Of a stretch of DNA of 50,395 bases, positions 42,741-50,395 are shown in pieces; position 1 is the stretch's first letter, and each line of letters starts with the position of its first letter. Source of the stretch: Bacillota bacterium (lineage in GTDB: Bacteria; Bacillota; Clostridia; Oscillospirales; Acutalibacteraceae). The position numbers were made by a program, and so were the translations under genes. The notes under the pieces are model-generated. The model saw nothing but the letters and a program-made list of their open reading frames with translations, was not told the origin of the DNA and made no database searches. Location: positions 1-50,395 of the forward strand of contig JAEXDU010000075.1 in assembly GCA_023401495.1 (NCBI GenBank), read 5' to 3'.

Positions 42741-42986
42741 ATGTATAAAAACAAAGCTCCTGATGGAAGAAATAACATCTGCGGAAAACGTATCAAAAAA
42801 TTCCGTGAACAGCTGCCGGAAAAAACTTCTCAAAAGCAGTTTTCCGATATGCTGCAGATTGCCGGGCTGGATGTAGATAAAAATGCAGTCCAGCGGATAG
42901 AAAGTGGAGACCGCTTCGTTACAGACATTGAATTGAAGATGATCGCCAGGGTATTGGGCGTATCCTATCAGGAATTACTGGATTAA
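42741..42986 (+). CDS. Small Xre-type helix-turn-helix regulator
   Basis: 81 residues consisting of a single HTH_3 (Cro/CI) domain: NICGKRIKKFREQL leads into KTSQKQFSDMLQIAG, then NAVQRIESGDRFVTDIELKMIARVLGVSYQELL. It resembles stand-alone regulators found near mobile elements and envelope genes. ATG 42741 has a weak site (GTGAGATG). It lies alone between repeat-rich DNA and a strong terminator; targets are unknown. Confidence 0.8.
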   Translation: MYKNKAPDGRNNICGKRIKKFREQLPEKTSQKQFSDMLQIAGLDVDKNAVQRIESGDRFVTDIELKMIARVLGVSYQELLD

Positions 42987-43046
42987 CACAGGAATCAGGC
43001 TGCCGTTTTCGGCGGCCGGCTCCCGTTTTTTATGGCAGGGAATACA

Positions 43047-43099
43047 GAAAAAACAGAATGGCCGCGCGGGCAGGCGTCCCGTGCGGCCATTCTGTTTTA
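43047..43099. terminator. Terminator of the sigV-rsiV unit
   Basis: A 20-bp stem with one G-T pair (43051-43070 with 43078-43097), A6 before the left arm and TTTTA after the right. Bidirectional between convergent genes. Confidence 0.85.
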
Positions 43100-43109
43100 T
43101 TTCCCGCTA

Positions 43110-44015
43110 TCAGCGGATATAATCATTGCCCACCAGCAGATCGCGGATCAAGTCAGTCGGGATTACAAAATCCACAACACCCATATACCCGGGCGCCACC
43201 TCGTACTTGTCAAACGAGACTACAAGCTTGTGATCGGTGTTGATATAAAAGTTCTGTTCCGCCGAAATGTTCTCGAACAGTTCGGTGCCCTCACCGCTGT
43301 CTACGCCCTCCACCCAGTAAATCTTATCCGGGTCGGCTTTGTTCTGGTCGATCATCTGCTGACGAATGTTCTTACTGATGACCTCGACATACTGTTCATC
43401 CTTGAACAGGCTGGGCAGGGTGATCAATACCTGGTTCTTTTTATCGATGGTGTCGTATTTCATCGTGGTCGAAGAAGAGCCGACCGTGTTGACAACATAG
43501 CGGCCGATCGAAAGAATGGCATCGTCGTCGCATTTCACCTCATAGCCGCTGTCTATTCCTAGGTGTCCGCCGCCGTTTTTCTTCAGTTCGGCAACCTCGG
43601 CTTCAAACTGCTCATACAGCTTTTTGTTTTCTTCCATATACTTCTGGTTCAGGCTGTTTTCCAGCGGCTTGTTGCTTTCCAGTCCCTCTACGGCAGGGGT
43701 CTTGATATTCGCGTGATAGGTGCCGTCGTCCATTGTATACTCACGGAAGGTAAGTACCTTTACAAGGCTGCCGACGACCGGTACATTTCCCATCGTGGCC
43801 GCAAATACGGGGCTGATGTTTGCTCCGGCCGTGATTACGACGAAAGCTGCGGCGACAGAAGCGGCTGCTATTTTAATGCCTTTATGGCTGCGTTTGTTTT
43901 CCATAGTGGTTCCTCCATTTTCCTGCAATGCTTTCCGAACGACAAAATCCAGTTCCTTCGGGATCGGTGTGTCCTGGTACTGCTGCTTCAGCTGTTCCAG
44001 ATCCTGCTTATTCAT
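43110..44015 (-). CDS. rsiV: Anti-sigma factor RsiV
   Basis: A 301-residue single-spanning protein closely like Bacillus RsiV. It has a cytoplasmic N-terminus that binds SigV (LEQLKQQYQDTPIPKELDFVVRKAL), a membrane helix (about 47-68), then extracellular DUF4163/DUF3298 domains with KKNGGGHLGIDSGYEV, TMKYDTIDKKNQVLITLPSLFKDE and the C-terminal YEVAPGYMGVVDFVIPT. In B. subtilis and C. difficile RsiV binds lysozyme and is then cleaved by signal peptidase, freeing SigV. AAGGAGG precedes the ATG. It lies 12 bases after sigV in one operon. Confidence 0.93.
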   Translation of the reverse strand: MNKQDLEQLKQQYQDTPIPKELDFVVRKALQENGGTTMENKRSHKGIKIAAASVAAAFVVITAGANISPVFAATMGNVPVVGSLVKVLTFREYTMDDGTYHANIKTPAVEGLESNKPLENSLNQKYMEENKKLYEQFEAEVAELKKNGGGHLGIDSGYEVKCDDDAILSIGRYVVNTVGSSSTTMKYDTIDKKNQVLITLPSLFKDEQYVEVISKNIRQQMIDQNKADPDKIYWVEGVDSGEGTELFENISAEQNFYINTDHKLVVSFDKYEVAPGYMGVVDFVIPTDLIRDLLVGNDYIR

Positions 44016-44027
44016 GTGAGTACCTCC

Positions 44028-44519
44028 TTACTCTGCTTCGCTCATTTCCACGCGCAGTAGTTTCAGCGATTTGTAAAGACGCGTTTTCACGGTACTGAGA
44101 TTCTCGTTCAGAATTCCCGCGATTTCTTCGAGCGTCAAATCTTCAAAATAGCGCAGAACGACAATGCTGCGGTACAAATCCGGCAGACTGTCCAGCGCCC
44201 GTTTCAGGTCGATATCTTCATACTGATCGTCAGCCGCGCTTTCCCCGTGCAGCAGGATATCCTCGTCCGGCTCGGCCTCGCGCTTTTTACGGCGCAGAAA
44301 ATCCAGCGCCGTATTGACGACGATCTTGTAAAACCAGGGACGGACGGAATCGGAGTTATGTAGCGATCGTTTTCCGGCCATGGCTTTGTAAATCGATTCC
44401 TGTACAATGTCGAGCGCGTCGTCCTTGTTATGCACATAGCTGAAAGCCAGCCGATAAATCTGATTTTGATTCAGAATAATGTAATTTTCAATGCTCTCTT
44501 GTGTATTGCTGTCACCCAT
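44028..44519 (-). CDS. sigV: ECF sigma factor SigV
   Basis: A 163-residue extracytoplasmic-function sigma factor. Region 2 contains YRLAFSYVHNKDDALDIVQESIYKA (about 22-46), and region 4 carries RYFEDLTLEEIAGILNENLSTVKTRLYKSL (about 122-151). Assignment as SigV rests on the RsiV partner in the next gene. In relatives it drives lysozyme resistance (modification of peptidoglycan and teichoic acids). The ATG has AAGGAG 12 bases upstream. An ECF-type promoter at 44576-44605 suggests autoregulation. Confidence 0.9.
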   Translation of the reverse strand: MGDSNTQESIENYIILNQNQIYRLAFSYVHNKDDALDIVQESIYKAMAGKRSLHNSDSVRPWFYKIVVNTALDFLRRKKREAEPDEDILLHGESAADDQYEDIDLKRALDSLPDLYRSIVVLRYFEDLTLEEIAGILNENLSTVKTRLYKSLKLLRVEMSEAE

Positions 44520-44575
44520 TCGTACGAAATGCTCCTTCCCGTATCTGATGGCGCCATCATTTATCTTACACTAAA

Positions 44576-44605
44576 TAGACGCTGCGGCCTATGGAAAAAG
44601 TTTCA
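44576..44605 (-). promoter_or_regulatory. ECF-type promoter of sigV-rsiV
   Basis: Read leftward: TGAAAC (44605-44600), 18 bases, CGTCTA (44581-44576). This is the TGAAAC...CGTC pattern of Bacillus ECF promoters with a slightly long spacer. The start codon is 57 bases downstream of the -10. Confidence 0.65.
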
Positions 44606-44654
44606 GACTTTTTCAAAAAAATTATTTTTCTCATTTCGATGGTTGTCAAAGCGT

Positions 44655-44700
44655 AAAAGAACAAGACGCACACATGAGCGTGTGCGTCTTGTTCTTTTAT
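44655..44700. terminator. Bidirectional terminator
   Basis: A 19-bp perfect stem (44655-44673 with 44680-44698) with A4/T4 ends and a 6-base loop. It ends the leftward YibE/F-sortase transcript from 46810. Confidence 0.85.
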
Positions 44701-44722
44701 AGAATAGGGGGATAAAAGTGTT

Positions 44723-46810
44723 TTATACGGCCTGAATTTTTTTGGCCTGTACAACAAAGCGCATGTCGCGCTGGTCGTTGACACAGGTGGAGAAGGTTAC
44801 GATCTGGCTGCTTGGGCTGACGGTAACCCCAGTGTCGTACAGTGCCAGTTTGGTCATAGCCTTTAGATACTGTTCGTATTTTGACTGATTCGGAAAGGAA
44901 AGCGTATAGGTCTCGCTGTCCGGCGCGGCTTCGTGTACAGAAAAGACTTCGCAGATGGCTTTGCCGCTTTCGCTGTACAGCTCCAGCGTCCGATGCTGTT
45001 CCCAGTAGGATTTCTCGCGGAAGCGGAGCAGTTCGGCAAACATGGTGCCGTCGCGCATGTTGTGACCGTATAGGATGGAGTGCTGCGCGGAAAGACCGTC
45101 CGAAACGCGGGAATCCAGAAAAATCGCCCCCGCGGTGTTTTGGTTTTTATAAAAGGTATGCGTCAGGTAATAGGAGTTGTCGTTGCCCTGTACTACCGGG
45201 TAGCTCAGGCCGGTATCCGGCAGACGAAGCCAGCCCGCCGCGTCGCTGTTTTGAGCGGCGAGCTTTTCGTAATCAAAGACAAACGGCTTTTCCTCCGGCG
45301 TGCCCGATTCCAGAGTGGCGGCAGTTCCCTTGATCGAGGAAGCCGGGGAAGACTCCATACTCTGTTCGGCCTGCCGGTATTCCTTGCCTGCATTCTGGTA
45401 TTCCATATAGGCGGAATAAAACTGCAGGCCGCAGAAAGCCAGTATGAACAGGCATACCGCAATGGTAATGCCCTTCCAGTGCAGGAGCAGTGCCTGTTTG
45501 GTCTCCGCGAGTGCGGGAGTCAGCCGCTTTATGTGAGAAATCATCACAGAAGAAAATGCGCCGGCCGGCGCGGCATCCTCCGGCAAATTTTCTGCCGGGG
45601 CGGGCAGTATGGCAGCTTCTCCGGGCGAAAGCTCCGGGGTTTCCATAACGGCTGCGGGAAGGGCATGGGAGGGGCCCATCCAGATGGCGGAAACGGCCGC
45701 AACGATCGGAACAGCCAGAATAATGCCAAAGCTGGCGGAAAAGGCCTGCATGATCTCGATGCCGATTCCGTAGGAGTTTACGATCTGAATGTACGGCAGG
45801 TCATACACATAATTCGATACCAGCATGCTCAAAGAGCCGCCCGCGAACGCGAGAATCAGAGTGGCGGCGTTGCTCCCCATGATATCGCGCCCCACCCGCA
45901 TGCCGGAGGAAAAGAGCGCTGTCCTGCCGAGCGTGGGGTTGCTCTCATGGATTTCGTTGATGGTGGAGGCGATCGAGATCGAGATATCGATCGCGGCGCC
46001 CAAAGAGGAAATCAGCAGTCCGGAGAACAAAAGCCCGCCTACCTGAATTTTGGTGCTGTCCGCCAGGAACAGCAGATTTTCAATGTCGGATACATTATAG
46101 CCGGAAACCCCTGAGAAATAGCCGAAAATTATAGCCGCCGCGCCCGCGATAATGACGCCGGATACCGTGCCGATCATAGCGCAGGCCGATTTTTTGGTCG
46201 GTCCGCCGATCAGGTATACCGTCACCACGGTGGTGACCGCCGCCACCAACACCGCCGCCCAGAACGGAGAGAAACCCCGGAACACCAGAGGCAGGTAGAG
46301 CCAGAAAATACAGGCCAGCGTGAAAATCAGCCCGATGGAAGACTTGATTCCCTGTTTGCCCGCAATGATGCTCAGCAGCAGGAAAAACAGCAGAACAAAT
46401 ACATAGATGACCTTTTCACGGTCTGCGCTGTATACAGAGGTGACCGAAATATCTCCGGATACGCTCTGAATTGCGATGACCTCCATGCCGGGGGTACAGC
46501 CCGCGCCGAACAGGTAGCCTGCGGCGCTGGTCGCGTCTACCGTTTGCCCCTGCTTTGAGCCGCTCAGCATCAGGAGGCGAATCTGCTGCTCCCCGTAGCG
46601 ATGACCGTCTTCCTGTAAATTATCCTTTACAACCTCAACGACTCTGGCGTGCTCAAAGGTGCGTCCCACGGTTGTGACCAGTTCGGGCTTTTGCACCTGA
46701 TTGAGCTGATACAGAAAGAGTACGAACACCACGGCCAGCACGGCAATGACAGCTCTGCGTATGTTTGCTTTTCGATCTCCGAAATATTTTTCTGCAATCT
46801 TCTTCAGCAT
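44723..46810 (-). CDS. YibE/F-class B sortase fusion protein
   Basis: A single 695-residue frame with two parts. Residues 1-380 are a YibE/F-family membrane protein: an N-terminal anchor (18-34), an extracytoplasmic beta domain (45-125) and about seven helices from 132 to 375, with LLISSLGAAIDISISIAS (about 265-282) and GRDIMGSNAATLILAFAGG. A Pro/Ala-rich linker (385-418) leads to a new membrane helix (446-466) and a complete class B sortase (about 505-695) with catalytic His583 (YGHNMRDGTMF), Cys676 (FSTC) and Arg684. The His-Cys spacing of 93 equals that of S. aureus SrtB. The sortase would face outward. AGAGGA precedes the ATG. It follows the PKTG protein gene by 108 bases in the same direction. 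Both functional halves look intact. Confidence 0.88.
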   Translation of the reverse strand: MLKKIAEKYFGDRKANIRRAVIAVLAVVFVLFLYQLNQVQKPELVTTVGRTFEHARVVEVVKDNLQEDGHRYGEQQIRLLMLSGSKQGQTVDATSAAGYLFGAGCTPGMEVIAIQSVSGDISVTSVYSADREKVIYVFVLLFFLLLSIIAGKQGIKSSIGLIFTLACIFWLYLPLVFRGFSPFWAAVLVAAVTTVVTVYLIGGPTKKSACAMIGTVSGVIIAGAAAIIFGYFSGVSGYNVSDIENLLFLADSTKIQVGGLLFSGLLISSLGAAIDISISIASTINEIHESNPTLGRTALFSSGMRVGRDIMGSNAATLILAFAGGSLSMLVSNYVYDLPYIQIVNSYGIGIEIMQAFSASFGIILAVPIVAAVSAIWMGPSHALPAAVMETPELSPGEAAILPAPAENLPEDAAPAGAFSSVMISHIKRLTPALAETKQALLLHWKGITIAVCLFILAFCGLQFYSAYMEYQNAGKEYRQAEQSMESSPASSIKGTAATLESGTPEEKPFVFDYEKLAAQNSDAAGWLRLPDTGLSYPVVQGNDNSYYLTHTFYKNQNTAGAIFLDSRVSDGLSAQHSILYGHNMRDGTMFAELLRFREKSYWEQHRTLELYSESGKAICEVFSVHEAAPDSETYTLSFPNQSKYEQYLKAMTKLALYDTGVTVSPSSQIVTFSTCVNDQRDMRFVVQAKKIQAV

Positions 46811-46918
46811 GTTTTGATTCCTCTGTTTTCTCTAGGATTCCCTCAGTGAGCGTTGGCAGGACAAAGGGGGCGGAAAGCTTTCGCTCTGCGCCCCGGGCTG
46901 CCAATACGGTTGTGTTAT

Positions 46919-48676
46919 TTATTTCGCGAGCTTGCCCTTTTTCTCTTTCAGTGTCGCCACACCTGCCGCGGCCAGACCAAGAACGGCGAGCGCCGCCAAA
47001 GCGCCGGTGCCGGTCAGGTCGTTTGCGTCCCCGGTTTTGGGAGTGGTGGTTTTCGAAGTGGAAGCCGTGTCTTTCGCGGTGCTGCCGGTGGCCGCTGTAG
47101 TGACTGCCGGTGTGCGGTTTACCGTTTTCTCAATGGTAAAGGTGCTGTCGATCTGGCTTACCTGATCCTGACTGATGCTGTAAGTCGAGATGCTGAAGGT
47201 TTTGTCGTCCAGAGAGAGGACCGAATAGCTGGGCTGCCAGTTCTGGTTGCGGTATGCGATGAAGTTCTGCTGCTGGTGGGTCAGCTCGTAGAATTTACTG
47301 CCGGTGGCGGAGTTGGCAGTCATGTACAGGGTACCCTGCGGGTTAACTACCTTGGTCTCTTTGTTTCCGGTAATGGTATAGGCTTCGTTTCCTTTCAGGA
47401 AGAGTGCGTTCGCCGCTACGGCCTTTGCATCCTTCTCATCGGGATAGTATGGGAGCACCTGCTTGGTAGATTTGTCGATCACGTTGTCCCAATCAAAGGT
47501 GCCGTCTGCCAGCTTATTTGCGTCATAGGTCGGGTGAGTTTTTCCGTCGCCCTGCAGCAGATAGCTGCGGGAATAGCTGTGGTCGTGACCCTGAAGAACA
47601 ACGTCAACGTCATATTTGTCCAGGATGGGGGTCAGCTGGGTGCGCAGCACCATGCCGTCCGATTCCGAGTGATCCAGTCCGCTGCCGTAAATATCCTGGT
47701 GGAACATAACGATTCTCCAGCGGGTGTTGGGGTTTTCCTCGGTTGCTTTTTTCAGCAGAGCCTCGTGGTCGGCACAGTTATAGTTGTTGGTGTTCAGCAC
47801 AACGAACAGTGCGTTGCCGTAAGTATAGTAATATCCGTTTCCGGCCACGGAGGGGCTGGTTTCTTGGGTAAAGGCGTTCGGGTTGTTGAAGTGGAAGCTG
47901 TAGCTTTTGTTCGTGGCGTCGTGGTTGCCGATGGTCGTGGCCACAGGCAGGGATTTCAAAGCTGCGGGGTACAGGTACCCGGCGTATTCCATCTCGTTCC
48001 CCGGGTCGGTGCCGTTCACGTTTTTATTGATCTGGTCGCCCGCGGATAAAGCAAAGCTGACGTCGGGATTGCTTTTCAGGGCAATGTTCAGCGATTTGTT
48101 CCAGTTGAAGGCGTCGTTTCTCGCGGCGGTGTTCAGAGCGGATTTGTTTTCCAGCTCATTGCCGGTGGAAACGGTCTGTCCCTTCGAGGCACCGATCTGC
48201 GGGTCGCCGAAGAACAGCATTTTGAAGCTGGAAAAGCTTTTGGTAGCGTATTTGACGGGCTTGCTTTCCACGCCGCTCACCTGGTAGGTGTAGTAATAGG
48301 TGGAGTTTTCCTTCAGGCCGCTGACGGTCACCTTGTTGGAAATATACCCGTCGATCGCGGGAGAAGTGGTGCCGGTAAAGGTTTTTGCGTCGCTCATGTC
48401 CTCTTTGGTTGCCAGGCGAACAACCGGTGTTGCCGTAGTACCGGTTTTGGAGTACCAGCCCAAATTCAGTTCCGTTTCATTTTTACCGGGTGTCAGAGAA
48501 ACCTGCTGATAATCTGTGCTGACGGATGATGCCCACTGCTGCTCCCAGCCGGACCATGCAGAATCTTTTGTGGCATCGTTGAAGTGTTCTGTGGCCGCAA
48601 ATGCGCCGGTCGCTGATGAAATTGCCAGTCCGGCTGCCAGAACGCTACATAAAATCGTTTTTGAACTTTTTTTCAT
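46919..48676 (-). CDS. Cell-wall-anchored purple-acid-phosphatase-like protein
   Basis: A 585-residue secreted metallophosphoesterase. Signal peptide 1-28; a fibronectin-like N-terminal domain (about 50-148), as in purple acid phosphatases; then the binuclear metal centre: GDPQ (Asp158), AGDQ (Asp214), GNHD (250-253), FHQ (His326) and GHDHSYSR (363-370). The C-terminus is a sorting signal: PKTG (546-549), a hydrophobic segment (about 555-575) and basic tail KEKKGKLAK. (S/P)PxTG motifs are used by class B-like clostridial sortases; here it reads TPKTG. AAGGAGG precedes the ATG. It should hydrolyse phosphate esters at the cell surface and is the likely substrate of the sortase encoded next to it. 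Confidence 0.92.
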   Translation of the reverse strand: MKKSSKTILCSVLAAGLAISSATGAFAATEHFNDATKDSAWSGWEQQWASSVSTDYQQVSLTPGKNETELNLGWYSKTGTTATPVVRLATKEDMSDAKTFTGTTSPAIDGYISNKVTVSGLKENSTYYYTYQVSGVESKPVKYATKSFSSFKMLFFGDPQIGASKGQTVSTGNELENKSALNTAARNDAFNWNKSLNIALKSNPDVSFALSAGDQINKNVNGTDPGNEMEYAGYLYPAALKSLPVATTIGNHDATNKSYSFHFNNPNAFTQETSPSVAGNGYYYTYGNALFVVLNTNNYNCADHEALLKKATEENPNTRWRIVMFHQDIYGSGLDHSESDGMVLRTQLTPILDKYDVDVVLQGHDHSYSRSYLLQGDGKTHPTYDANKLADGTFDWDNVIDKSTKQVLPYYPDEKDAKAVAANALFLKGNEAYTITGNKETKVVNPQGTLYMTANSATGSKFYELTHQQQNFIAYRNQNWQPSYSVLSLDDKTFSISTYSISQDQVSQIDSTFTIEKTVNRTPAVTTAATGSTAKDTASTSKTTTPKTGDANDLTGTGALAALAVLGLAAAGVATLKEKKGKLAK

Positions 48677-49107
48677 GTTACCCTCCTTGACTTACTCTTT
48701 CCATTTTTTGGGCGAAAAGCCCTCATTACAGGTTCAGTATAGAAAGCCCTAAATAAGATTTCAACAAACCTTGGAAATCTTCTCACAGGTTTAAATCGCC
48801 CTTAACATTTCCTCCTGGATTCTGCCGGTTCACGCTTTTTTCGCTCTCCAAAGGGAGGCTCTGCGGGGGGGATAATTCGAGTATCTTCTTTTGCGTAGAT
48901 ACATATATAAATGGAAAGAGGGACAGGATTGAGGAAAAACATTCATAAAACACGTCGGGGCTTCATAAATTAGAAAGAGAAATCCTAGGTGCTGCGGCCG
49001 AAGATCAGAGTGGGAGCAATCAACAGCATAACGGCTCGGCGATTCCGCTTTTAAGCGGTGTGCCCGACGGGAAGGCAGCTGCCCTGAGAGTCAGAGGGAG
49101 TGAGAGA
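48677..49107. other. Divergent intergenic region, 431 bases
   Basis: It contains the leftward phosphatase promoter (48736-48764). Towards pdaA there is an inverted repeat GTATCT/AGATAC at about 48881-48902 and a structured stretch (48990-49090) with the hairpin CCGCT-TTTA-AGCGG. No gene is seen. Confidence 0.5.
48736..48764 (-). promoter_or_regulatory. Promoter of the phosphatase-sortase unit
   Basis: Read leftward: TTGAAA (48764-48759), spacer 17, TATACT (48741-48736). Confidence 0.7.
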
Positions 49108-49911
49108 ATGTATTTGATTTTAAAGAAAAGACATGTGGCCGCGGTGCTGGCGTGCTGCTTGCTGCTGATTGGCGGACCTCTTGCTTACCGTTTTACCGCG
49201 GGAACAGCGGTGGAAACCGGCGCAGCGGTCAGCTGGGGGCTTAGCTTTCAGGGCCCGCAGGGGAATACCCCGGTGGTGGATGCGAGCGATGCGGATTTAA
49301 AACCCTATAATGCGTATTACATAGGCGATACCAGCCAGAAGAAGGTATACCTGACCTTTGACTGCGGGTATGAAAACGGCTATACCGCCTCCATTCTGGA
49401 TACCCTCAAAAAGCAGAACGTTAAGGCTGCGTTTTTTGTGGTGGGCCATTATATTGATACCAGCGCCGATCTGGTCAAGCGCATGACGGAGGAAGGCCAC
49501 ATTGTGGGCAACCATACCTACCATCATCCCGACATGGCGAAGATTCAGGATAAGGCTTCGTTTGAAAAAGAGATCAAGTCGCTGGAGGAAGCGTATCAGA
49601 CGGCTGTCGGACAGCCGATGAAGAAGTTCTACCGCCCGCCGCAGGGAAAATACAGCAAAGAAAACCTGCAGATGGCAAACGAGCTTGGCTACCGCACGAT
49701 TTTCTGGAGCCTTGCGTATGTGGATTGGCAGGTCGATAAGCAGCCCAGCCATGAAGAGGCGATGAAGAAGCTGACGACACGGATTCATCCCGGAGCGGTG
49801 ATTCTGCTGCACAGCACGTCCAAAACAAACGCGGAGATTCTCGATCAGCTAATCACCGAGTGGAAAAAGATGGGATATACTTTCGGCACGCTGGATGAGC
49901 TGGTTGCCTGA
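49108..49911 (+). CDS. pdaA: Polysaccharide deacetylase, PdaA-like
   Basis: A 267-residue extracytoplasmic enzyme with an N-terminal signal anchor (about 8-30) and a NodB/CE4 domain. Motif 1 is YLTFDCGYENGYT (Asp and Gly as in PdaA, TFDNGYENG), motif 2 is GNHTYHHPD (His-x3-His metal ligands), then FYRPPQGKYS and FWSLAYVDW, ending with ILLHST. In Bacillus PdaA removes acetyl groups from N-acetylmuramic acid in spore cortex so that muramic delta-lactam forms. ATG 49108 has AGAGGGAG upstream; a GTG at 49060 is in frame but lacks a site. The lysozyme-response genes nearby allow a role in lysozyme resistance instead. Confidence 0.85.
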   Translation: MYLILKKRHVAAVLACCLLLIGGPLAYRFTAGTAVETGAAVSWGLSFQGPQGNTPVVDASDADLKPYNAYYIGDTSQKKVYLTFDCGYENGYTASILDTLKKQNVKAAFFVVGHYIDTSADLVKRMTEEGHIVGNHTYHHPDMAKIQDKASFEKEIKSLEEAYQTAVGQPMKKFYRPPQGKYSKENLQMANELGYRTIFWSLAYVDWQVDKQPSHEEAMKKLTTRIHPGAVILLHSTSKTNAEILDQLITEWKKMGYTFGTLDELVA

Positions 49912-49968
49912 CAGATTTTCCGTTGTCAGCGATATTTCTGAGAATTTGCCACCTTGTCATTTCAAAAT

Positions 49969-50000
49969 AAAAAAACCGGCTGAAAAAAGCCGGTTTTTTG
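49969..50000 (+). terminator. Terminator of pdaA
   Basis: A 12-bp stem (AAAAAACCGGCT with AGCCGGTTTTTT) around GAAAAA, with T6 at the end. It works on both strands. Confidence 0.88.
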
Positions 50001-50024
50001 TTTGAAAACAGCAATTTAAGAAAA

Positions 50025-50092
50025 TTTTATTCGAAAAAAGTAAAAGAAAGGCCGCGGTTTATTAGAAACCGCGGCCTTTCTTTCGAATAAAA
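50025..50092. repeat. Compound inverted repeat before the integrase gene
   Basis: An inner 18-bp perfect hairpin (50043-50060 with 50066-50083, loop ATTAG) is enclosed by arms TTTTATTCG (50025-50033) and CGAATAAAA (50084-50092). Nine unpaired bases on the left interrupt an otherwise continuous 27-bp pairing. It lies 195 bases before the integrase start and may be a terminator or part of an element end. Confidence 0.65.
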
Positions 50093-50201
50093 CATCTATT
50101 GTTTTCATTATATTCGACTTTGTTTGAGTCGTCAATAGGCATATACAGCAGGAGAAATCTGTACCGAACCGGAAAAAACGGCTCAGGAAAAATGGAATGA
50201 A

Positions 50202-50230
50202 TTGGGATTGATGCATTATTTTGCTATAGT
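50202..50230 (+). promoter_or_regulatory. Promoter of the integrase gene
   Basis: TTGGGA (50202-50207), spacer 17, TATAGT (50225-50230) with TGC before it (extended -10). Confidence 0.6.
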
Positions 50231-50286
50231 ATTAGTTATTCGCCGTCAAAAAGGCGGTCATTTATATAGAAAGGAGCATCAGTTTA

Positions 50287-50395
50287 ATGCCAAGACGCGG
50301 AGAAAATATCTATAAACGAAAAGACGGCCGTTGGGAGGGGCGCGTATTAAAGCCGGAGGGAAAATACCAGTATGTCTATGCCAGAACCTACAGAG
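50287..50395 (+). CDS. Tyrosine-type site-specific integrase, N-terminal part
   Basis: Thirty-six codons before the window ends. MPRRGENIYKRKDGRWEGR followed by YQYVYARTYR is the start of the arm-binding (AP2-like) domain of integrases of integrative elements and phages in Clostridia. AAGGAG lies about 10 bases before the ATG. It is the outermost gene of an element that should extend to the right of this window; the catalytic domain is not visible here. Confidence 0.82.
   Translation, partial: MPRRGENIYKRKDGRWEGRVLKPEGKYQYVYARTYR

Noticed and set aside
44723..46810. Possibility that the YibE/F-sortase fusion is an assembly or frameshift artefact
   Set aside because: The frame is continuous, a Pro/Ala linker joins the parts, and the sortase part has no start codon with a ribosome-binding site of its own around its membrane helix.
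48990..49107. Structured leader before pdaA with words reminiscent of the c-di-AMP (ydaO) riboswitch
   Set aside because: CAGAGTGGGAG and CCGACGGG recall parts of the class, but the conserved CCGACAGCTAACC segment and the overall order are absent and no terminator follows.
1..50395. CRISPR array, rRNA operon or insertion sequence
   Set aside because: No regularly spaced repeats, rRNA segments, or transposase genes with terminal inverted repeats were seen.

Overview
The window looks like the chromosome of a spore-forming, Gram-positive clostridium (class Clostridia, probably Oscillospirales/Ruminococcaceae). The reasons are strong AGGAGG ribosome-binding sites with frequent TTG starts, sigma-A promoters spaced 17 nt apart, a Thr T-box leader, an L10 leader, SpoVS, a PdaA-type deacetylase, an rny-ymdB-spoVS cluster, a sortase with a cell-wall-anchored substrate and a SigV/RsiV pair. 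Most of the sequence is GC-rich. The segment at about 16-20 kb and several intergenic regions are clearly richer in AT. Species placement is inference.

Layout. 1-7.3 kb: tail of an unknown gene, a SerB-like phosphatase, a secreted CAP-domain protein, a MetH-like protein that has lost its zinc cysteines, then ddl, a YwiB-like gene and argS on the minus strand. 7.6-12.1 kb: a gene of unknown function followed by the core block rpmG-secE-nusG-rplK-rplA, then the L10 leader and rplJ-rplL. 12.3-20 kb: an accessory stretch with membrane proteins, two GNAT acetyltransferases, two AraC-type regulators (one divergent from an MFS transporter), and an AT-rich zone ending at tRNA-Gly(CCC). Part of that tRNA's 3' end is duplicated nearby, as at integration sites. 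20.1-29.7 kb: thrS with its T-box, rny, ymdB, spoVS, a FakA/YloV-like kinase behind a possible attenuator, and recG. 29.9-32.1 kb: a D,D-carboxypeptidase and a metallophosphoesterase.

32.3-42.0 kb holds a complete autoinducer-2 (Lsr) uptake and processing locus. lsrR, lsrK and a small cupin gene run leftward. lsrA-C-D-B and lsrF run rightward from a shared 505-bp control region with two good promoters and a large inverted repeat over the predicted lsrR start. No lsrG is seen; the cupin may replace it. A small HPr-like protein without an active-site histidine but with the regulatory serine follows lsrF. HPr is known to bind LsrK in E. coli, so this neighbour is of interest.

42.0-50.4 kb is a cell-envelope region: a repeat-bearing intergenic stretch, a small Xre-type regulator, sigV-rsiV (lysozyme response) behind an ECF-type promoter, and then the most unusual gene of the window. 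This is a 695-residue protein joining a YibE/F-type multispanning membrane domain to a complete class B sortase. Directly upstream in the same direction lies a secreted purple-acid-phosphatase-like protein ending in a PKTG sorting signal, the obvious candidate substrate. A PdaA-type polysaccharide deacetylase follows. The window ends in the first 36 codons of a tyrosine integrase, so an integrated element begins at the right edge.
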